NCBI GenBank assembly: GCA_963664465.2
Contig: CAXXSU010000006.1
Span: 248,001-312,000, forward strand
Direction: 5' to 3'
Length of the DNA stretch: 64,000 nt
DNA from: CAVOAK01 sp963664465
GTDB lineage: Bacteria; Pseudomonadota; Alphaproteobacteria; UBA8366; CAVOAK01
Shown here one piece after another: positions 19,501 through 27,480 of this stretch. Made by a program: the position numbers and the translations under genes. A model generated the notes under the pieces. The model worked only from the letters and a program-made list of their open reading frames with translations. It ran no database searches and had not been told where the DNA came from. How positions within the stretch are numbered: position 1 is the stretch's first letter; each line of letters starts with the position of its first letter.

Positions 19501-19706
19501 GCTGCCTCAACCGCCTTCAGGTTCTCTCGGTCTTGCACGAGTACCGCGGTAATATCGCTGATGCTGCGTCGCGGCGCGTCCGGGGTGCCGATTCCTTGCG
19601 CATCGATGCGCAGTGTTTCGGCCGACAAATCGACTTGGCGGGCAGCCAAAACAGCGAGGAACATCAGGAGAAATACAAGGCGAGACAAGGTGCGACTCCG
19701 AATCAC
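16554..19706 (-). CDS. TPR-CHAT protein (caspase-like protease fold) with signal peptide
   Basis: A 1050-aa protein. Residues 1-30 form a signal peptide (basic start, VFLLMFLAVLAA core). Residues about 60-480 are TPR-type helices (for example NLGSILLEQGRIEEAAVLAR), followed by a helical linker to about residue 650. The C-terminal CHAT domain (about 700-1050) keeps both caspase-type catalytic residues: H895 in FATHGLVPG and C946 in VVLSACNTG, with the downstream GLGRAFFYAGTRALLVSHWP. CHAT proteases act in bacterial cell-death and effector systems such as the gasdermin and Craspase systems, but solitary TPR-CHAT proteins are common and mostly uncharacterised. No gasdermin, CRISPR or other partner is nearby. 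The signal peptide suggests it acts outside the cytoplasm. Confidence 0.9.
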   Translation of the reverse strand: MIRSRTLSRLVFLLMFLAVLAARQVDLSAETLRIDAQGIGTPDAPRRSISDITAVLVQDRENLKAVEAAIGIAEQLPPEGAKSGALARFFRERARAAHFLGRFEQEVADYRAAIEHSRLSGNDQGILLWDLGRAEALTGNYNAGIAAINRALDLFDDQYGRGFFVAANSVLAMLHARGGDVEKASAALKQAQRYRGDIPNWPVPTSVQRLLQAGLEAGEAAVLDATGDYEKAERLHRKALGRLSRDETKIVGKAILGADAMSPRVWFDNIALGLSQNLRHQGRLIDAENAARSALLAALRSHGRNSGHTAAVIENLGSILLEQGRIEEAAVLARTSLDIFDQARVPEGSLARAAARARIGEALVIQGRWTEAREEFDAAANALAGDPRARAAFTGGNLSWALALIYSGQPERTGDLLQAAFDKRVSLVGQVDYSAAEMQGILALANALSGDETSALPQFRTALPVLVAGAAKGGEQTSSATATSHRLALILEGYIELLLSIRGTALEAEAGVDINAETFRVADVARNSSVQRALAQSAARSAAGDRKLGELARQAQDAEKRMVSAARALTTVLARPENQADPKLAARLRGQIETLRSKRDQLGAKLAVEFPAYADLIGPPPATIDQVRQQLRDGEALVATYVGARRSYAWAVSKDGPSMVVTAEIDQAGLSTLIKELRRSLEPGATTIEEVPAFDLVAARRIYELFLKPLEAAWQSSSSLIVVPHGPLGQIPFALLPTGRHEIGASSAVPFERYKAVPWLLRTHAITHLPTVASLGTLRSTPAPSPDRRAFAGFGDPWFSKGQATEAQNTSIELVAYRSRAAPIGLRGRPDSDAADTALLSALPRLPDTAAEIMSLAKAMNADIKSDVFLGKRASEELVKSMNLSDRRVIVFATHGLVPGDVNGLAEPALALSAPEVTGGEADGLLTLSEVLSLELDADWVVLSACNTGSAAGAGAEAVSGLGRAFFYAGTRALLVSHWPVETTSARKLTTELFRRQSMDANLGRAAALQQSALQLIDEVFANPESGAPLFSYAHPIFWAPLALIGDGGI

Positions 19707-19872
19707 AGATTAGGAACAAAGACCAAACAAATAGCGGCTAGCGAGCTCAGTATACAGAACGACCAGCCGCCGCCTCAAATTTTCGTCTCCGTGCCGCGTT
19801 GGTGTTTGTCAGGTGTCAGAACCGCGCAACTAATTCTTGATTTGTTCCTCTTTTGTTCGATATCCTCGCAAG

Positions 19873-20952
19873 ATGGTGGATATCTTACCCCAACGCAAAA
19901 TCAAGGGGCGCGGCGCGATCAGCAATCGGGCCGGGCGCTTCGAGTCGAAGGAGCGCGTCGCCGTAGACGATGGATGGCAGATGGCGGAGGAAGACGCTCC
20001 GAAGCTGCGAACGACGCTGAGCGTCGACCGAGCGCGCTCGATCATTTCCTATAACGACTCGCCTGATGTCGGGTTCGACCGCTCAATCAACCCGTACAGA
20101 GGTTGTGAACACGGGTGCATCTATTGTTTCGCGCGACCAACACACGCTTTGCTCGGCCTATCGCCCGGCCTCGATTTCGAAACCAAGTTATTCTACAAGC
20201 CAGACGCCGCGGCACTTCTCGCAGAGGAATTGCGGCATCCGAACTATCGTCCCGCCACCGTCGCGATTGGCACCAACACCGACCCCTACCAGCCAGTCGA
20301 ACGCGAACGTCGGCTGACGCGGCAATTATTGGAAGTTCTCGCCGAATTTCGCCACCCTTTCGGCATCGTCACAAAGTCGGCTTTGGTAACCCGTGATCTG
20401 GATATCATCGGTCCGATGGCGGCACGCGGTCTGGCCTCAGTTACCATCACCGTAACGACCCTCGATGGCGGCCTGACGCAGCGACTTGAGCCGCGGGCGG
20501 CGCATCCGAAACGGCGGCTTGCCGCGATCAAGGAATTGCAAACCGCAGGAGTCCCGGTCTCGGTGCTGTTTGCACCGGTAATTCCTGCGCTCAACGACTG
20601 GGAACTCGAACGCGTGCTCGAAGCCGCCGCGTCGGCTGGCGCTGACGGTGCCGGCTACGTCTTGCTTCGCCTTCCACTGGAGATAAAACAACTCTTTTCC
20701 GAGTGGCTAGAAACCCACGTGCCGGACAAGGCGAACCGGGTCCTCAGTTTGATTAGGCAAACCCGGGGTGGTGCCTTGTACGACTCTACGTTCGGACAGC
20801 GAATGCGCGGCAGCGGCCCAGTTGCACAGCTGCTGGAGCAACGCTTCAAGACCTGCTGCCGGCGGCTCGGCATAAACCGCAGGAGCCGCGCGCTGAGCGC
20901 CGGCCAATTCCGCGCCCCGCCTGTGGCCGGTGACCAGTTGAAACTACTCTAA
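19873..20952 (+). CDS. PA0069-family radical SAM protein
   Basis: A 359-aa protein from the ATG at 19873. The radical SAM cluster motif is CEHGCIYC (Cys-x3-Cys-x2-Cys) within NPYRGCEHGCIYCFARP, followed by the conserved LGLSPGLDFETK and IGTNTDPYQPVER. The family is distantly related to spore photoproduct lyase; its reaction is unknown. An in-frame ATG 36 bp upstream is possible, but the family start is close to the chosen Met. The gene is divergent from the CHAT gene with about 165 bp between. Confidence 0.88.
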   Translation: MVDILPQRKIKGRGAISNRAGRFESKERVAVDDGWQMAEEDAPKLRTTLSVDRARSIISYNDSPDVGFDRSINPYRGCEHGCIYCFARPTHALLGLSPGLDFETKLFYKPDAAALLAEELRHPNYRPATVAIGTNTDPYQPVERERRLTRQLLEVLAEFRHPFGIVTKSALVTRDLDIIGPMAARGLASVTITVTTLDGGLTQRLEPRAAHPKRRLAAIKELQTAGVPVSVLFAPVIPALNDWELERVLEAAASAGADGAGYVLLRLPLEIKQLFSEWLETHVPDKANRVLSLIRQTRGGALYDSTFGQRMRGSGPVAQLLEQRFKTCCRRLGINRRSRALSAGQFRAPPVAGDQLKLL

Positions 20953-21041
20953 TCTAAGCGAGGCGTTTGCGAACGCGGCTGGCCATGCAGCTTGCCAACG
21001 GTGGCTGCGGCGAGGATGGAGGGCTGTTACTATCGCCGCCA

Positions 21042-22451
21042 ATGGTGGGCGAACTTCATCTTACGGGAATTGCGATCGTTGCGGTTGCCGCCACCTTGTG
21101 CGGGCTCCTCATGGCCCGATTCAAGCAACCTGAAATCGTTGGTTACATCTTGGCGGGAATAATTCTCGGACCGTCGGGAATTGGCCTCGTCAGCGATCGC
21201 GATCAAGTCGGCGCATTGGCAGAGCTCGGCGTACTTATGCTGCTCTATTTCGTTGGCATGGAATTGTCGCTTAGGAGCTTCCGTCATCTTTGGCGCATCG
21301 GCCTGATCAGCACAGTTATGCAAGTGGGCGGCAGTTTTCTGGCGATGTGGGCGCTTACCGCTTATCTCGGTTGGCCACTCACGCACGCGGTATTCTTCGG
21401 CTTCGTGCTCGCATTGTCGAGTACCGCCGTGGCCATCAAGATGCTCGGCGACATCGGCCAGCTGCGCACACGCGTTGGCCGCATAACCGTCGGCGTTCTG
21501 ATTGCACAGGATCTGGCGGTCGCGCCAATGATGCTGATCGTCGGAAGCATGGCCGGTGATGGATTTTCGTTTTCGGTCATCTTCCGCCTTGTCCTGTTGG
21601 TCGGAGTGCTCGTTGGCGTAATCGGTTATTTGACACGCCGGCAGCGCACCAGCCTGCCGTTCGCCCCGCTGATCGTTGGTAACCACGACCTAACTTCGAT
21701 CGCAGCGCTGGCCTGGTGTTTCGGGATGGCGGCGGTGACCGGCTTGATCGGCCTATCGGCTGCGTTCGGTGCCTTCCTGGCAGGCCTCATCGTCGGAAAT
21801 AGTGCTCATCGGCAGGAGATTTTCAGAACCGCCAAGCCGTTCGAAAGCGTGCTGATCATGGTGTTCTTCCTGTCGATCGGGTTGCTGATCGACCTGCGCC
21901 ACATGTGGGAGAATCTTGGCCTCGTCATTCTGCTTTGGATGCTGGCGACGGTCTTCAAGACTGCACTCAACACTGGTGTGTTGCGGCTACTCGGCGAGCC
22001 TTGGCCACGGGCCTTCGAGTCCAGCCTGATCCTTGCGCAAATTGGCGAGTTCTCCTTCGTATTAGGCGCTGTCGCCATCGACCGCGGACTGATCGACTCC
22101 GACTTGCACCGGTTTATCGTCTCGGTCACCGCACTCTCGTTATTCTGCAGTCCGTTCTGGATGGCGAGCGCGCGCCGTCTTAATCATCGCGCGGCCTACC
22201 GCGTGCATGGCTTGGGCGCTCTCCTGCGCCTGATCTATTTTCGCGAGTGGCGTCTCTCCCGCCAGGTCGGCCGAACCTTCATCGGCCACGCAACCAACTC
22301 ACTTGTCAGGCTACGCCGGTTCGCCGAGCCGCTGATGCGTTGGAAGCAAACTAGATCGAGGCGAAAAGCAACAGCACAGACCGCAACCACCCCCCATGCC
22401 CGCGAGCCCAAGTCCGACGCCGATCGACGTATCGGCGAAGGAGAGACCTAG
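21042..22451 (+). CDS. CPA2-family monovalent cation:proton antiporter (KefB-like), altered C-terminus
   Basis: An inner-membrane antiporter with about 12 hydrophobic segments; characteristic parts are GYILAGIILGPSGIG, LYFVGMELSLRSFR, FVLALSSTAVAIKML and LAQIGEFSFVLGAVA. The start at 21042 (MVGELHLTG) fits the family better than the ATG at 20967. No TrkA-N domain is present. The last about 45 residues (from SLVRLRRFAEP) are not native: the 3' end lies in a gapped copy of sequence repeated at 23340, which shifts the frame past the original stop. In the clean copy the natural end reads SLVRLRRRFARSEADALEAN with a stop at 23433-23435. The protein is probably functional if the real C-terminus is restored. 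Confidence 0.82.
   Translation: MVGELHLTGIAIVAVAATLCGLLMARFKQPEIVGYILAGIILGPSGIGLVSDRDQVGALAELGVLMLLYFVGMELSLRSFRHLWRIGLISTVMQVGGSFLAMWALTAYLGWPLTHAVFFGFVLALSSTAVAIKMLGDIGQLRTRVGRITVGVLIAQDLAVAPMMLIVGSMAGDGFSFSVIFRLVLLVGVLVGVIGYLTRRQRTSLPFAPLIVGNHDLTSIAALAWCFGMAAVTGLIGLSAAFGAFLAGLIVGNSAHRQEIFRTAKPFESVLIMVFFLSIGLLIDLRHMWENLGLVILLWMLATVFKTALNTGVLRLLGEPWPRAFESSLILAQIGEFSFVLGAVAIDRGLIDSDLHRFIVSVTALSLFCSPFWMASARRLNHRAAYRVHGLGALLRLIYFREWRLSRQVGRTFIGHATNSLVRLRRFAEPLMRWKQTRSRRKATAQTATTPHAREPKSDADRRIGEGET
22267..22450. repeat. Gapped copy of the antiporter/rnhB junction, left of the IS1182 fragment
   Basis: This segment matches 23340-23649 in order but lacks about 125 bases in several separate places. 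Shared blocks include CGGCCGAACCTTCATCGGCC, ATGCGTTGGAAGCAAACTAG, CACCCCCCATGCCCGCGAGC and AGAGACCTA. It ends precisely where the left end of the IS1182 fragment begins. Confidence 0.75.
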
Positions 22452-23330
22452 CAGCCTGTCGGACTTGAGCCGGGAGTCGAAATAGGATTCGATGGTATCA
22501 GTGCCCGCGCGTGATGGAGACCGTCATGAGCAATTTCCGACCGGTCGACCGGGAGACGGGGTTTCTGCTGCCGCGGTCGGTGGAGGAATGGCTTCCCGAG
22601 CGGCATCTGGCGCGCTTCGTGGTCGAGGTGATCGAGCAGTTGGACCTCTCGGCGTTCGTGAAGGCCTATCGCGGCTCGGGCTCGGCGTCCTATCACCCGA
22701 GCATGCTGCTGGGGCTTCTGGTCTACGGCTACGCCACGGGGGTGTTTTCGAGCCGCAAGTTGGAGCGCGCGACCTATGATTCTGTCGCTTTCCGCTTCAT
22801 CGCGGTCAACGATCATCCCGACCACGATACCATCGCCGCGTTCCGGCGGCGTTTTCTCGACCGGATCGAAGGGCTGTTCGTCGAGGTGCTGCTGCTGGCC
22901 CGGGAAGCCGGGGTGCTGAAGCTCGGCACGGTGGCGCTGGACGGCACCAAGGTGCACGCCAACGCGAGCCGGCACAGCGCGCTGTCGTGGAAACACGCCT
23001 GCGAGCTCGAAGCCCGGTTGAAGGCCGAGGTGGCGGAGTTGATGGCGTTGGCGGAGGCGGCCGATGGGGCGGATGTGCCCGACGGGATGTCGGTGCCCGA
23101 GGAACTGGCCCGGCGCGAGGATCGTCTGGCCCGCATCGCCGAGGCCAAGGCGGTGATCGAGGCGCGGGCGCGCGAACGCCTTGAGCGGGAACGGGCCGAG
23201 TACGAGGCGAAGCTCGAGGCGCGCGCGGAGAAGGCCGAGAAGACGGGCCGCAAGCCGGGCGGCCGTCCACCCGAGCCGCCGGTGGCCGGGCCCGGGCCGA
23301 AGGACCAGGTCAATCTGACCGACGCGGACT
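22452..23330 (+). mobile_element. IS1182-family element, right half missing
   Basis: The left end begins at about 22452 (GCAGCCTGTCGGACTTGAG), followed by the 5' half of an IS1182-type transposase gene. The sequence breaks off in the middle of the transposase at about 23330 and passes into the repeated antiporter/rnhB flank. No right inverted repeat is present. Confidence 0.8.
22526..23330 (+). pseudogene. IS1182 transposase, N-terminal half
   Basis: About 268 codons of an IS1182 transposase: MSNFRPVDRETGFLLPRS, the N-terminal DUF772-type domain with YHPSMLLGLLVYGYATG, FRFIAVNDHPDHDTIAAFRR, and VALDGTKVHANASRH, followed by a long coiled-coil insert. It ends just after QVNLTDADS, a position normally followed by the rest of the DDE domain. 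The tail after 23330 is read from unrelated flank sequence and is not part of the protein. Confidence 0.85.
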
Positions 23331-23339
23331 CCGCATCAG

Positions 23340-23649
23340 GTCGGCCGAACCTTCATCGGCCACGCAACCAACTCACTTGTCAGGCTGCGACGCCGGTTCG
23401 CGAGGAGCGAGGCTGATGCGTTGGAAGCAAACTAGATCGAGGCCGAAACGCCCTGCGCAACAGCACGGTGTTCGGCATCATCAAAGACAGTTCTCGCTAC
23501 GCGGCCTGGCAACCACCCCCCATGCCCGCGAGCCCAAGTCCGACGCCGATCGACGTATCTGGTACGCGCGGCCAAGCGACCGCACTCCGTGTCCTCACGA
23601 AAGGCGGCATGACCTCTCCACATCGCGATCCGTCCACACCCAGAGACCT
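23340..23649. repeat. Clean copy of the antiporter/rnhB junction
   Basis: It contains the natural 3' end and stop of the antiporter gene (stop 23433-23435) followed by the upstream region and first codons of rnhB. The gapped counterpart is at 22267-22450 on the other side of the IS1182 fragment. Confidence 0.75.
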
Positions 23650-24283
23650 AGTGCCCGACCTCTCGTTCGAGAAGGCGGCGGGCGGGCGTGTTGCCGGAAT
23701 TGACGAAGCCGGCCGAGGCCCCTGGGCGGGGCCCGTCGTCGCCGCCGCACTTATTCTCTCACCCGCCATCCCGGATGGGCTCGCGCGGCTGATCGACGAT
23801 TCTAAGAAACTGCGGCCTCGGATCCGAGCGGCACTCTATGATGAGCTGCAAACGCACGCGGAGATCGGCATTGGTATCGCCTCAGTCGCCGAAATCGACA
23901 GCCTGAATATCTTGCAGGCAACAATGCTAGCCATGCAGCGCGCACTCGGTGCGCTGGGCGATGTGCCGGATCTGGCGCTCATTGACGGCAATCGGGCACC
24001 TAATCTTCCCTGCCCCGCCCGCACGATCGTGCAGGGTGACAGCCGATCGCTGTCCATCGCCGGCGCGTCGATTGCCGCGAAAGTAACCCGCGACACTCTC
24101 ATGGCCGCGCTCGCGGTCACGCACCAGGGCTACGGCTGGGAGCACAATATGGGCTATGGAACAGCCGAACATCGGGCCGCGTTGGATACGCTCGGTCCAA
24201 CCCCTGAGCACCGGTTCAGCTTTGCACCGGTCGCCCTTGCGGCCAGACCAACAAGTAATACACACAGCATCCAAGATAAATAA
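23609..24283 (+). CDS. rnhB: Ribonuclease HII
   Basis: A 224-aa RNase HII that removes ribonucleotides from DNA-RNA hybrids. The signature RVAGIDEAGRGPWAGPVVAA carries the first catalytic Asp-Glu pair; further acidic residues appear in LIDDSKKLRPR and LIDGNRAP, and the C-terminal GYGWEHNMGYGTAEH matches the substrate-binding region. The start at MTSPHRD gives a normal length; longer in-frame Met codons upstream overlap the antiporter 3' end. It is 40 bp upstream of ccrM, the usual order in alphaproteobacteria. Confidence 0.93.
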   Translation: MTSPHRDPSTPRDLVPDLSFEKAAGGRVAGIDEAGRGPWAGPVVAAALILSPAIPDGLARLIDDSKKLRPRIRAALYDELQTHAEIGIGIASVAEIDSLNILQATMLAMQRALGALGDVPDLALIDGNRAPNLPCPARTIVQGDSRSLSIAGASIAAKVTRDTLMAALAVTHQGYGWEHNMGYGTAEHRAALDTLGPTPEHRFSFAPVALAARPTSNTHSIQDK

Positions 24284-24298
24284 AAGTATTGACGTCAC

Positions 24299-24312
24299 GA
24301 TTCTGTCGAATC
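24299..24312. promoter_or_regulatory. Two GANTC methylation sites in the ccrM leader
   Basis: GATTC at 24299-24303 and GAATC at 24308-24312 lie 12-25 bp before the ccrM start codon. A TTGACG box at 24289-24294 followed by CATGAT near 24312 could be a promoter, giving a nearly leaderless mRNA. In Caulobacter the ccrM promoter region also carries GANTC sites whose methylation lowers expression. Autoregulation here is inferred by analogy. Confidence 0.6.
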
Positions 24313-24323
24313 ATGATCGACTA

Positions 24324-25433
24324 ATGAAAAAACAAAAACAAAAAACTAATGAACTTCCAATAAACCAAATTCTTATCGGCGACTGCATCGAGACGATGCT
24401 TGGCCTGCCGGAAGAATCGGTCGATATGGTCTTTGCTGATCCACCGTACAACCTTCAGCTTTCGGGGGAATTACATAGACCGAACAACTCACGGGTAAAC
24501 GGCGTCGAAGAGCAATGGGACAAGTTTGACGGTTTTGCCGAATATGACGACTTCACACGCAGCTGGTTGAAGGCAGCGAAGCGCATCTTGAAGCCAAATG
24601 GCACGTTGTGGGTAATTGGCACGTATCACAATATATTCCGCGTCGGCACGGCACTCCAGGACCTCGGCTTTTGGCTGCTCAACGACATCGTTTGGGTCAA
24701 GACCAATCCGATGCCCAACTTTCGCGGCAGGCGCTTTACCAACGCGCACGAAACGATGATTTGGTGCACCAAGGAGCGTCGCGCGCGATACACCTTCAAT
24801 TACGAAGCCATGAAATCGCTCAATGACGACTTGCAAATGCGCAGCGACTGGGTGATTCCACTGTGCAGCGGACCCGAACGGCTGCGCGATTCCGAGGGCA
24901 AGAAATGCCATCCGACGCAAAAGCCGGAGGCATTGCTGCATCGGGCGATTCTCGCGGCCAGCAACCCGGGAGACATTGTCCTCGATCCATTTTTTGGTTC
25001 TGGAACAACCGGTGTCCTCGCCAAGCGTCTGGGCCGAAATTTTATTGGCATCGATCGTGAGGAAGGTTACGCGGACTTGGCGACGAAAAGACTCGCGACC
25101 GAACCACAGCCGACTGAGATGCATCTCGTCGAAACGCCTTCCAAGCGGCGTGAACCGCGCGTTCCGTTTGGCTGGCTGGTCGAACGAGGCATGCTGACGC
25201 CGGGCACGATCCTTCATAGCGCGGGACGACGGTGGTCGGCCAAAGTGCGCGCCGATGGCACTCTGGTCGCCGTCAGCAACCTGGGTGAGCTTCGCGGCTC
25301 GATCCATCAGGTGGGCGCAGCATTGCAAGGCGCGCCGACCTGCAACGGCTGGACATTTTGGTTTCTCGACGTTGAGGGGAAAGAAGTGCCGATCGATCTG
25401 TTGCGGCAGAAGCTGAGAGCCGAACTCAATTGA
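24324..25433 (+). CDS. ccrM: Cell-cycle-regulated adenine DNA methyltransferase (GANTC-specific)
   Basis: A 369-aa beta-class N6-adenine methyltransferase. The catalytic motif FADPPYNLQLSG (DPPY at 39-42) precedes the AdoMet motif LDPFFGSGTTGVLAK, the beta-class order, and the target-recognition part contains GRRFTNAHETMIWC. The C-terminal extension of about 90 residues, with VERGMLTPGTILHS and WTFWFLDVEGK, is typical of CcrM and absent from simple restriction-modification enzymes. No restriction gene is adjacent. The start at MKKQKQK gives the normal CcrM length. No clear Shine-Dalgarno precedes it, suggesting leaderless or weak initiation. Confidence 0.94.
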   Translation: MKKQKQKTNELPINQILIGDCIETMLGLPEESVDMVFADPPYNLQLSGELHRPNNSRVNGVEEQWDKFDGFAEYDDFTRSWLKAAKRILKPNGTLWVIGTYHNIFRVGTALQDLGFWLLNDIVWVKTNPMPNFRGRRFTNAHETMIWCTKERRARYTFNYEAMKSLNDDLQMRSDWVIPLCSGPERLRDSEGKKCHPTQKPEALLHRAILAASNPGDIVLDPFFGSGTTGVLAKRLGRNFIGIDREEGYADLATKRLATEPQPTEMHLVETPSKRREPRVPFGWLVERGMLTPGTILHSAGRRWSAKVRADGTLVAVSNLGELRGSIHQVGAALQGAPTCNGWTFWFLDVEGKEVPIDLLRQKLRAELN

Positions 25434-25501
25434 ACCGCTTTGTCTCCGCTCGACGGCGGTTGAAGGCGGTGCCCAGGCGCGCCGCTAGGAAATAGATCCC
25501 T

Positions 25502-26038
25502 ATGCGCTTCGGCGTGATATTGAACCTGGATGCCGACGCGGCTGGCCGGATACGAGAGATCCAGCAAGCATTGACCGGCGGCGAAGACGACGACCCCTTC
25601 GATCTCTATGACATGATCTACAGCGTCGAGCCGCATTTGACACTCGCCCTTTACGATGAGGTCGAGCGCCCGCTGATCGATCAGGCGATAGACAAGACGT
25701 TTCGGGATATTGGCCTGATTCCCATCGATTTCGCGTCGATCGCATTGTTCCCAGGCAGCGTCCTTTATCTCGCGCCGCGCGTCACCGTTGAACTTTTGGA
25801 GTTACACAGGGCATACCATCGCAACACCGAAGCGATGGCTAGCGCCTGCAACCTCCACTACCTGCCCGATGCCTGGGTGCCCCACTGCTCGCTTGGCGTT
25901 CCGGCGCCCGCAGAAGATTTAAGTCAGGCAATGCTGAGTGTCGGATATGGCTGGACACCGGTCGCGGGCCATCTTGTATCGGTGGAACTGGTCTCCTACC
26001 CGCCGGTAACAAGTCTGCACCGCCGAGACTTCAGCTAG
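25502..26038 (+). CDS. 2H phosphoesterase / 2'-5' RNA ligase-like protein
   Basis: A 178-aa protein with the two His-x-Thr/Ser motifs of the 2H superfamily: VEPHLTLALY near residue 40 and VPHCSLGVPA near residue 132. Members act as RNA cyclic phosphodiesterases or in tRNA/nucleotide processing; the substrate here is unknown. It sits 68 bp after ccrM and is convergent with mutY. The full length and both motifs support a functional protein. Confidence 0.82.
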   Translation: MRFGVILNLDADAAGRIREIQQALTGGEDDDPFDLYDMIYSVEPHLTLALYDEVERPLIDQAIDKTFRDIGLIPIDFASIALFPGSVLYLAPRVTVELLELHRAYHRNTEAMASACNLHYLPDAWVPHCSLGVPAPAEDLSQAMLSVGYGWTPVAGHLVSVELVSYPPVTSLHRRDFS

Positions 26039-26090
26039 TCCATCCGCGTCTACCGATGCGACCTGGCTGCACGGCCGGGCGCGGCTGCCT

Positions 26091-27131
26091 TCAGACGTGC
26101 CTCGTCGCGTGTGTGACAACCTTCTTGACGAGCGACGGCAGAGCTTGATCGCCTAACTTATCCAAGGGGCACCAAAAGCCCTCCTTTAGTGCGTCGTCGC
26201 GGGCGTGGCCGGCCAGGACAAGGAGCTCTAGGTGGAAATGCGTAAACGTGTGGCGCACCAGCCCCGGCAACAGCCTGGCGTTTGTAAGAGCGATTGGCGC
26301 GCCGTTGCGCGCCGACGTCTCGCCCGGCATTGAAGCCTCGATCCAAGCGCCGGACGGCACCTCGGTCATGCCACCCAACAACCCGGTCTCCGCGCGGCGG
26401 CGCAGCAATACCGCGCCATCACGATCGGTGATCCAATAAGCGATGGCGCGTCGCGTCGGCCGCGCCTTCTTCGGTGAACGGCGGGGCAGCGAATCCGCCT
26501 GTGCCTTGCCCGCGCATCGGCTTTGCCATGGACAATTCACGCATTTCGGGCTCCGCGGTGTGCAGATCGTCGCGCCGAGATCCATCACGGCCTGGGCATA
26601 GTCTCCGGGCCGATCAGTTGGGGTCAGGACGGCGGCTAGTTTGCGAAGTTGGGGTTTCGCTGCCGGCAAAGGTTCATCGACCGTGAACAACCGGGCCATG
26701 ACGCGCTCAACGTTGCCGTCAACGACGGTGGCCGATTTATCGAAGGCAATAGCGGCGATTGCAGCTGCCGTATATGGGCCAATCCCTGGAAGCTTGAGAA
26801 GTGCCGCCTCGGTGGTCGGAAAGATTGAATCATGGTCGCGCACGAGGGTTTGCGCGCAGCGATGAAGATTGCGTGCCCGCGCGTAGTAGCCAAGGCCCTG
26901 CCAACAGTGCAGGACTTCGTCGAGATTTGTCGCGGCAAGCGCCTGCACTGTTGGCCAGCGTTTGAGAAAATTTTCGAAGTATGGTCCAACCGCCGCAACG
27001 GTGGTCTGTTGCAGCATAACTTCTGACAACCACACATTGTATGGCGTTATTGTCTCACGTCGCCAAGGTAAATCTCTTTTGTGTAAATCATACCATATTA
27101 GCAACGATTTAGAGAGATCTTCAGGGTTCAT
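26091..27131 (-). CDS. mutY: A/G-specific adenine DNA glycosylase
   Basis: A 346-aa MutY that removes adenine mispaired with 8-oxoguanine. The catalytic Glu is E37 in WLSEVMLQQTTV, the helix-hairpin-helix is KLPGIGPYTAAAI, the catalytic Asp is in TVVDGNVERV, and the [4Fe-4S] ligands follow Cys-x6-Cys-x2-Cys-x5-Cys in CTPRSPKCVNCPWQSRC. The C-terminal third is the NUDIX-like domain that recognises 8-oxoG. Upstream DNA turns abruptly AT-rich; a perfect 8-bp hairpin (27153-27160 with 27174-27181) lies 22 bp before the start. Confidence 0.94.
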   Translation of the reverse strand: MNPEDLSKSLLIWYDLHKRDLPWRRETITPYNVWLSEVMLQQTTVAAVGPYFENFLKRWPTVQALAATNLDEVLHCWQGLGYYARARNLHRCAQTLVRDHDSIFPTTEAALLKLPGIGPYTAAAIAAIAFDKSATVVDGNVERVMARLFTVDEPLPAAKPQLRKLAAVLTPTDRPGDYAQAVMDLGATICTPRSPKCVNCPWQSRCAGKAQADSLPRRSPKKARPTRRAIAYWITDRDGAVLLRRRAETGLLGGMTEVPSGAWIEASMPGETSARNGAPIALTNARLLPGLVRHTFTHFHLELLVLAGHARDDALKEGFWCPLDKLGDQALPSLVKKVVTHATRHV

Positions 27132-27478
27132 TACTATAGACTTTTGATTGTAGTGAATTTTTTAGTTTTCTCTAAATTCACAAGTCGATCCCAAGTCGAT
27201 GTTTTACTTTAATTTTCGTCCTGAATTAGCACCGCATCTTAAACCCTTTAATCCAGCGTAATATCTAAATTTTAGTATCCCACCCACCTTCAACAACATG
27301 GTCTGCGACCGTGCTGGTATCCGTCTCATACAGCCATCTATATGGCAGAAAAATGGCTGATTTCGGCCATTTAGGTTGCCCATTCTGGCCAATAGGGTAG
27401 TATGTTAAAATAGGGATCTGAGCAGATTTCTGTGGGGTGTTGGACCATGTACAGCATTACGCTGCACATGGCTTTGTT
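27132..27478. other. AT-rich intergenic stretch
   Basis: No gene is supported. It is visibly richer in A and T than its neighbours. It contains the hairpin GTGAATTT/AAATTCAC (27153-27181), a repeated AAGTCGAT directly after it, and the terminator-like hairpin described separately. It may hold the mutY promoter and marks one edge of a foreign-looking islet. Confidence 0.5.
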
Positions 27479-27480
27479 TT
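27445..27480. terminator. Hairpin with T-rich tail after the small AT-islet gene
   Basis: CCATGTACAGC pairs with GCTGCACATGG (one mismatch) around the loop ATTAC at 27445-27471, followed on the plus strand by CTTTGTTTT. It lies just beyond the stop of the small minus-strand gene and could end transcription in either direction, better on the plus strand. Confidence 0.5.

Noticed and set aside
16554..19706. CHAT protein as part of a gasdermin or Craspase defence system
   Set aside because: No gasdermin, gRAMP/Cas or other known partner is adjacent, and the protein carries a signal peptide.
24324..25433. ccrM as the methylase of a restriction-modification system
   Set aside because: The C-terminal extension and the rnhB/mutY neighbourhood are those of the solitary cell-cycle methyltransferase, and no restriction gene is near.
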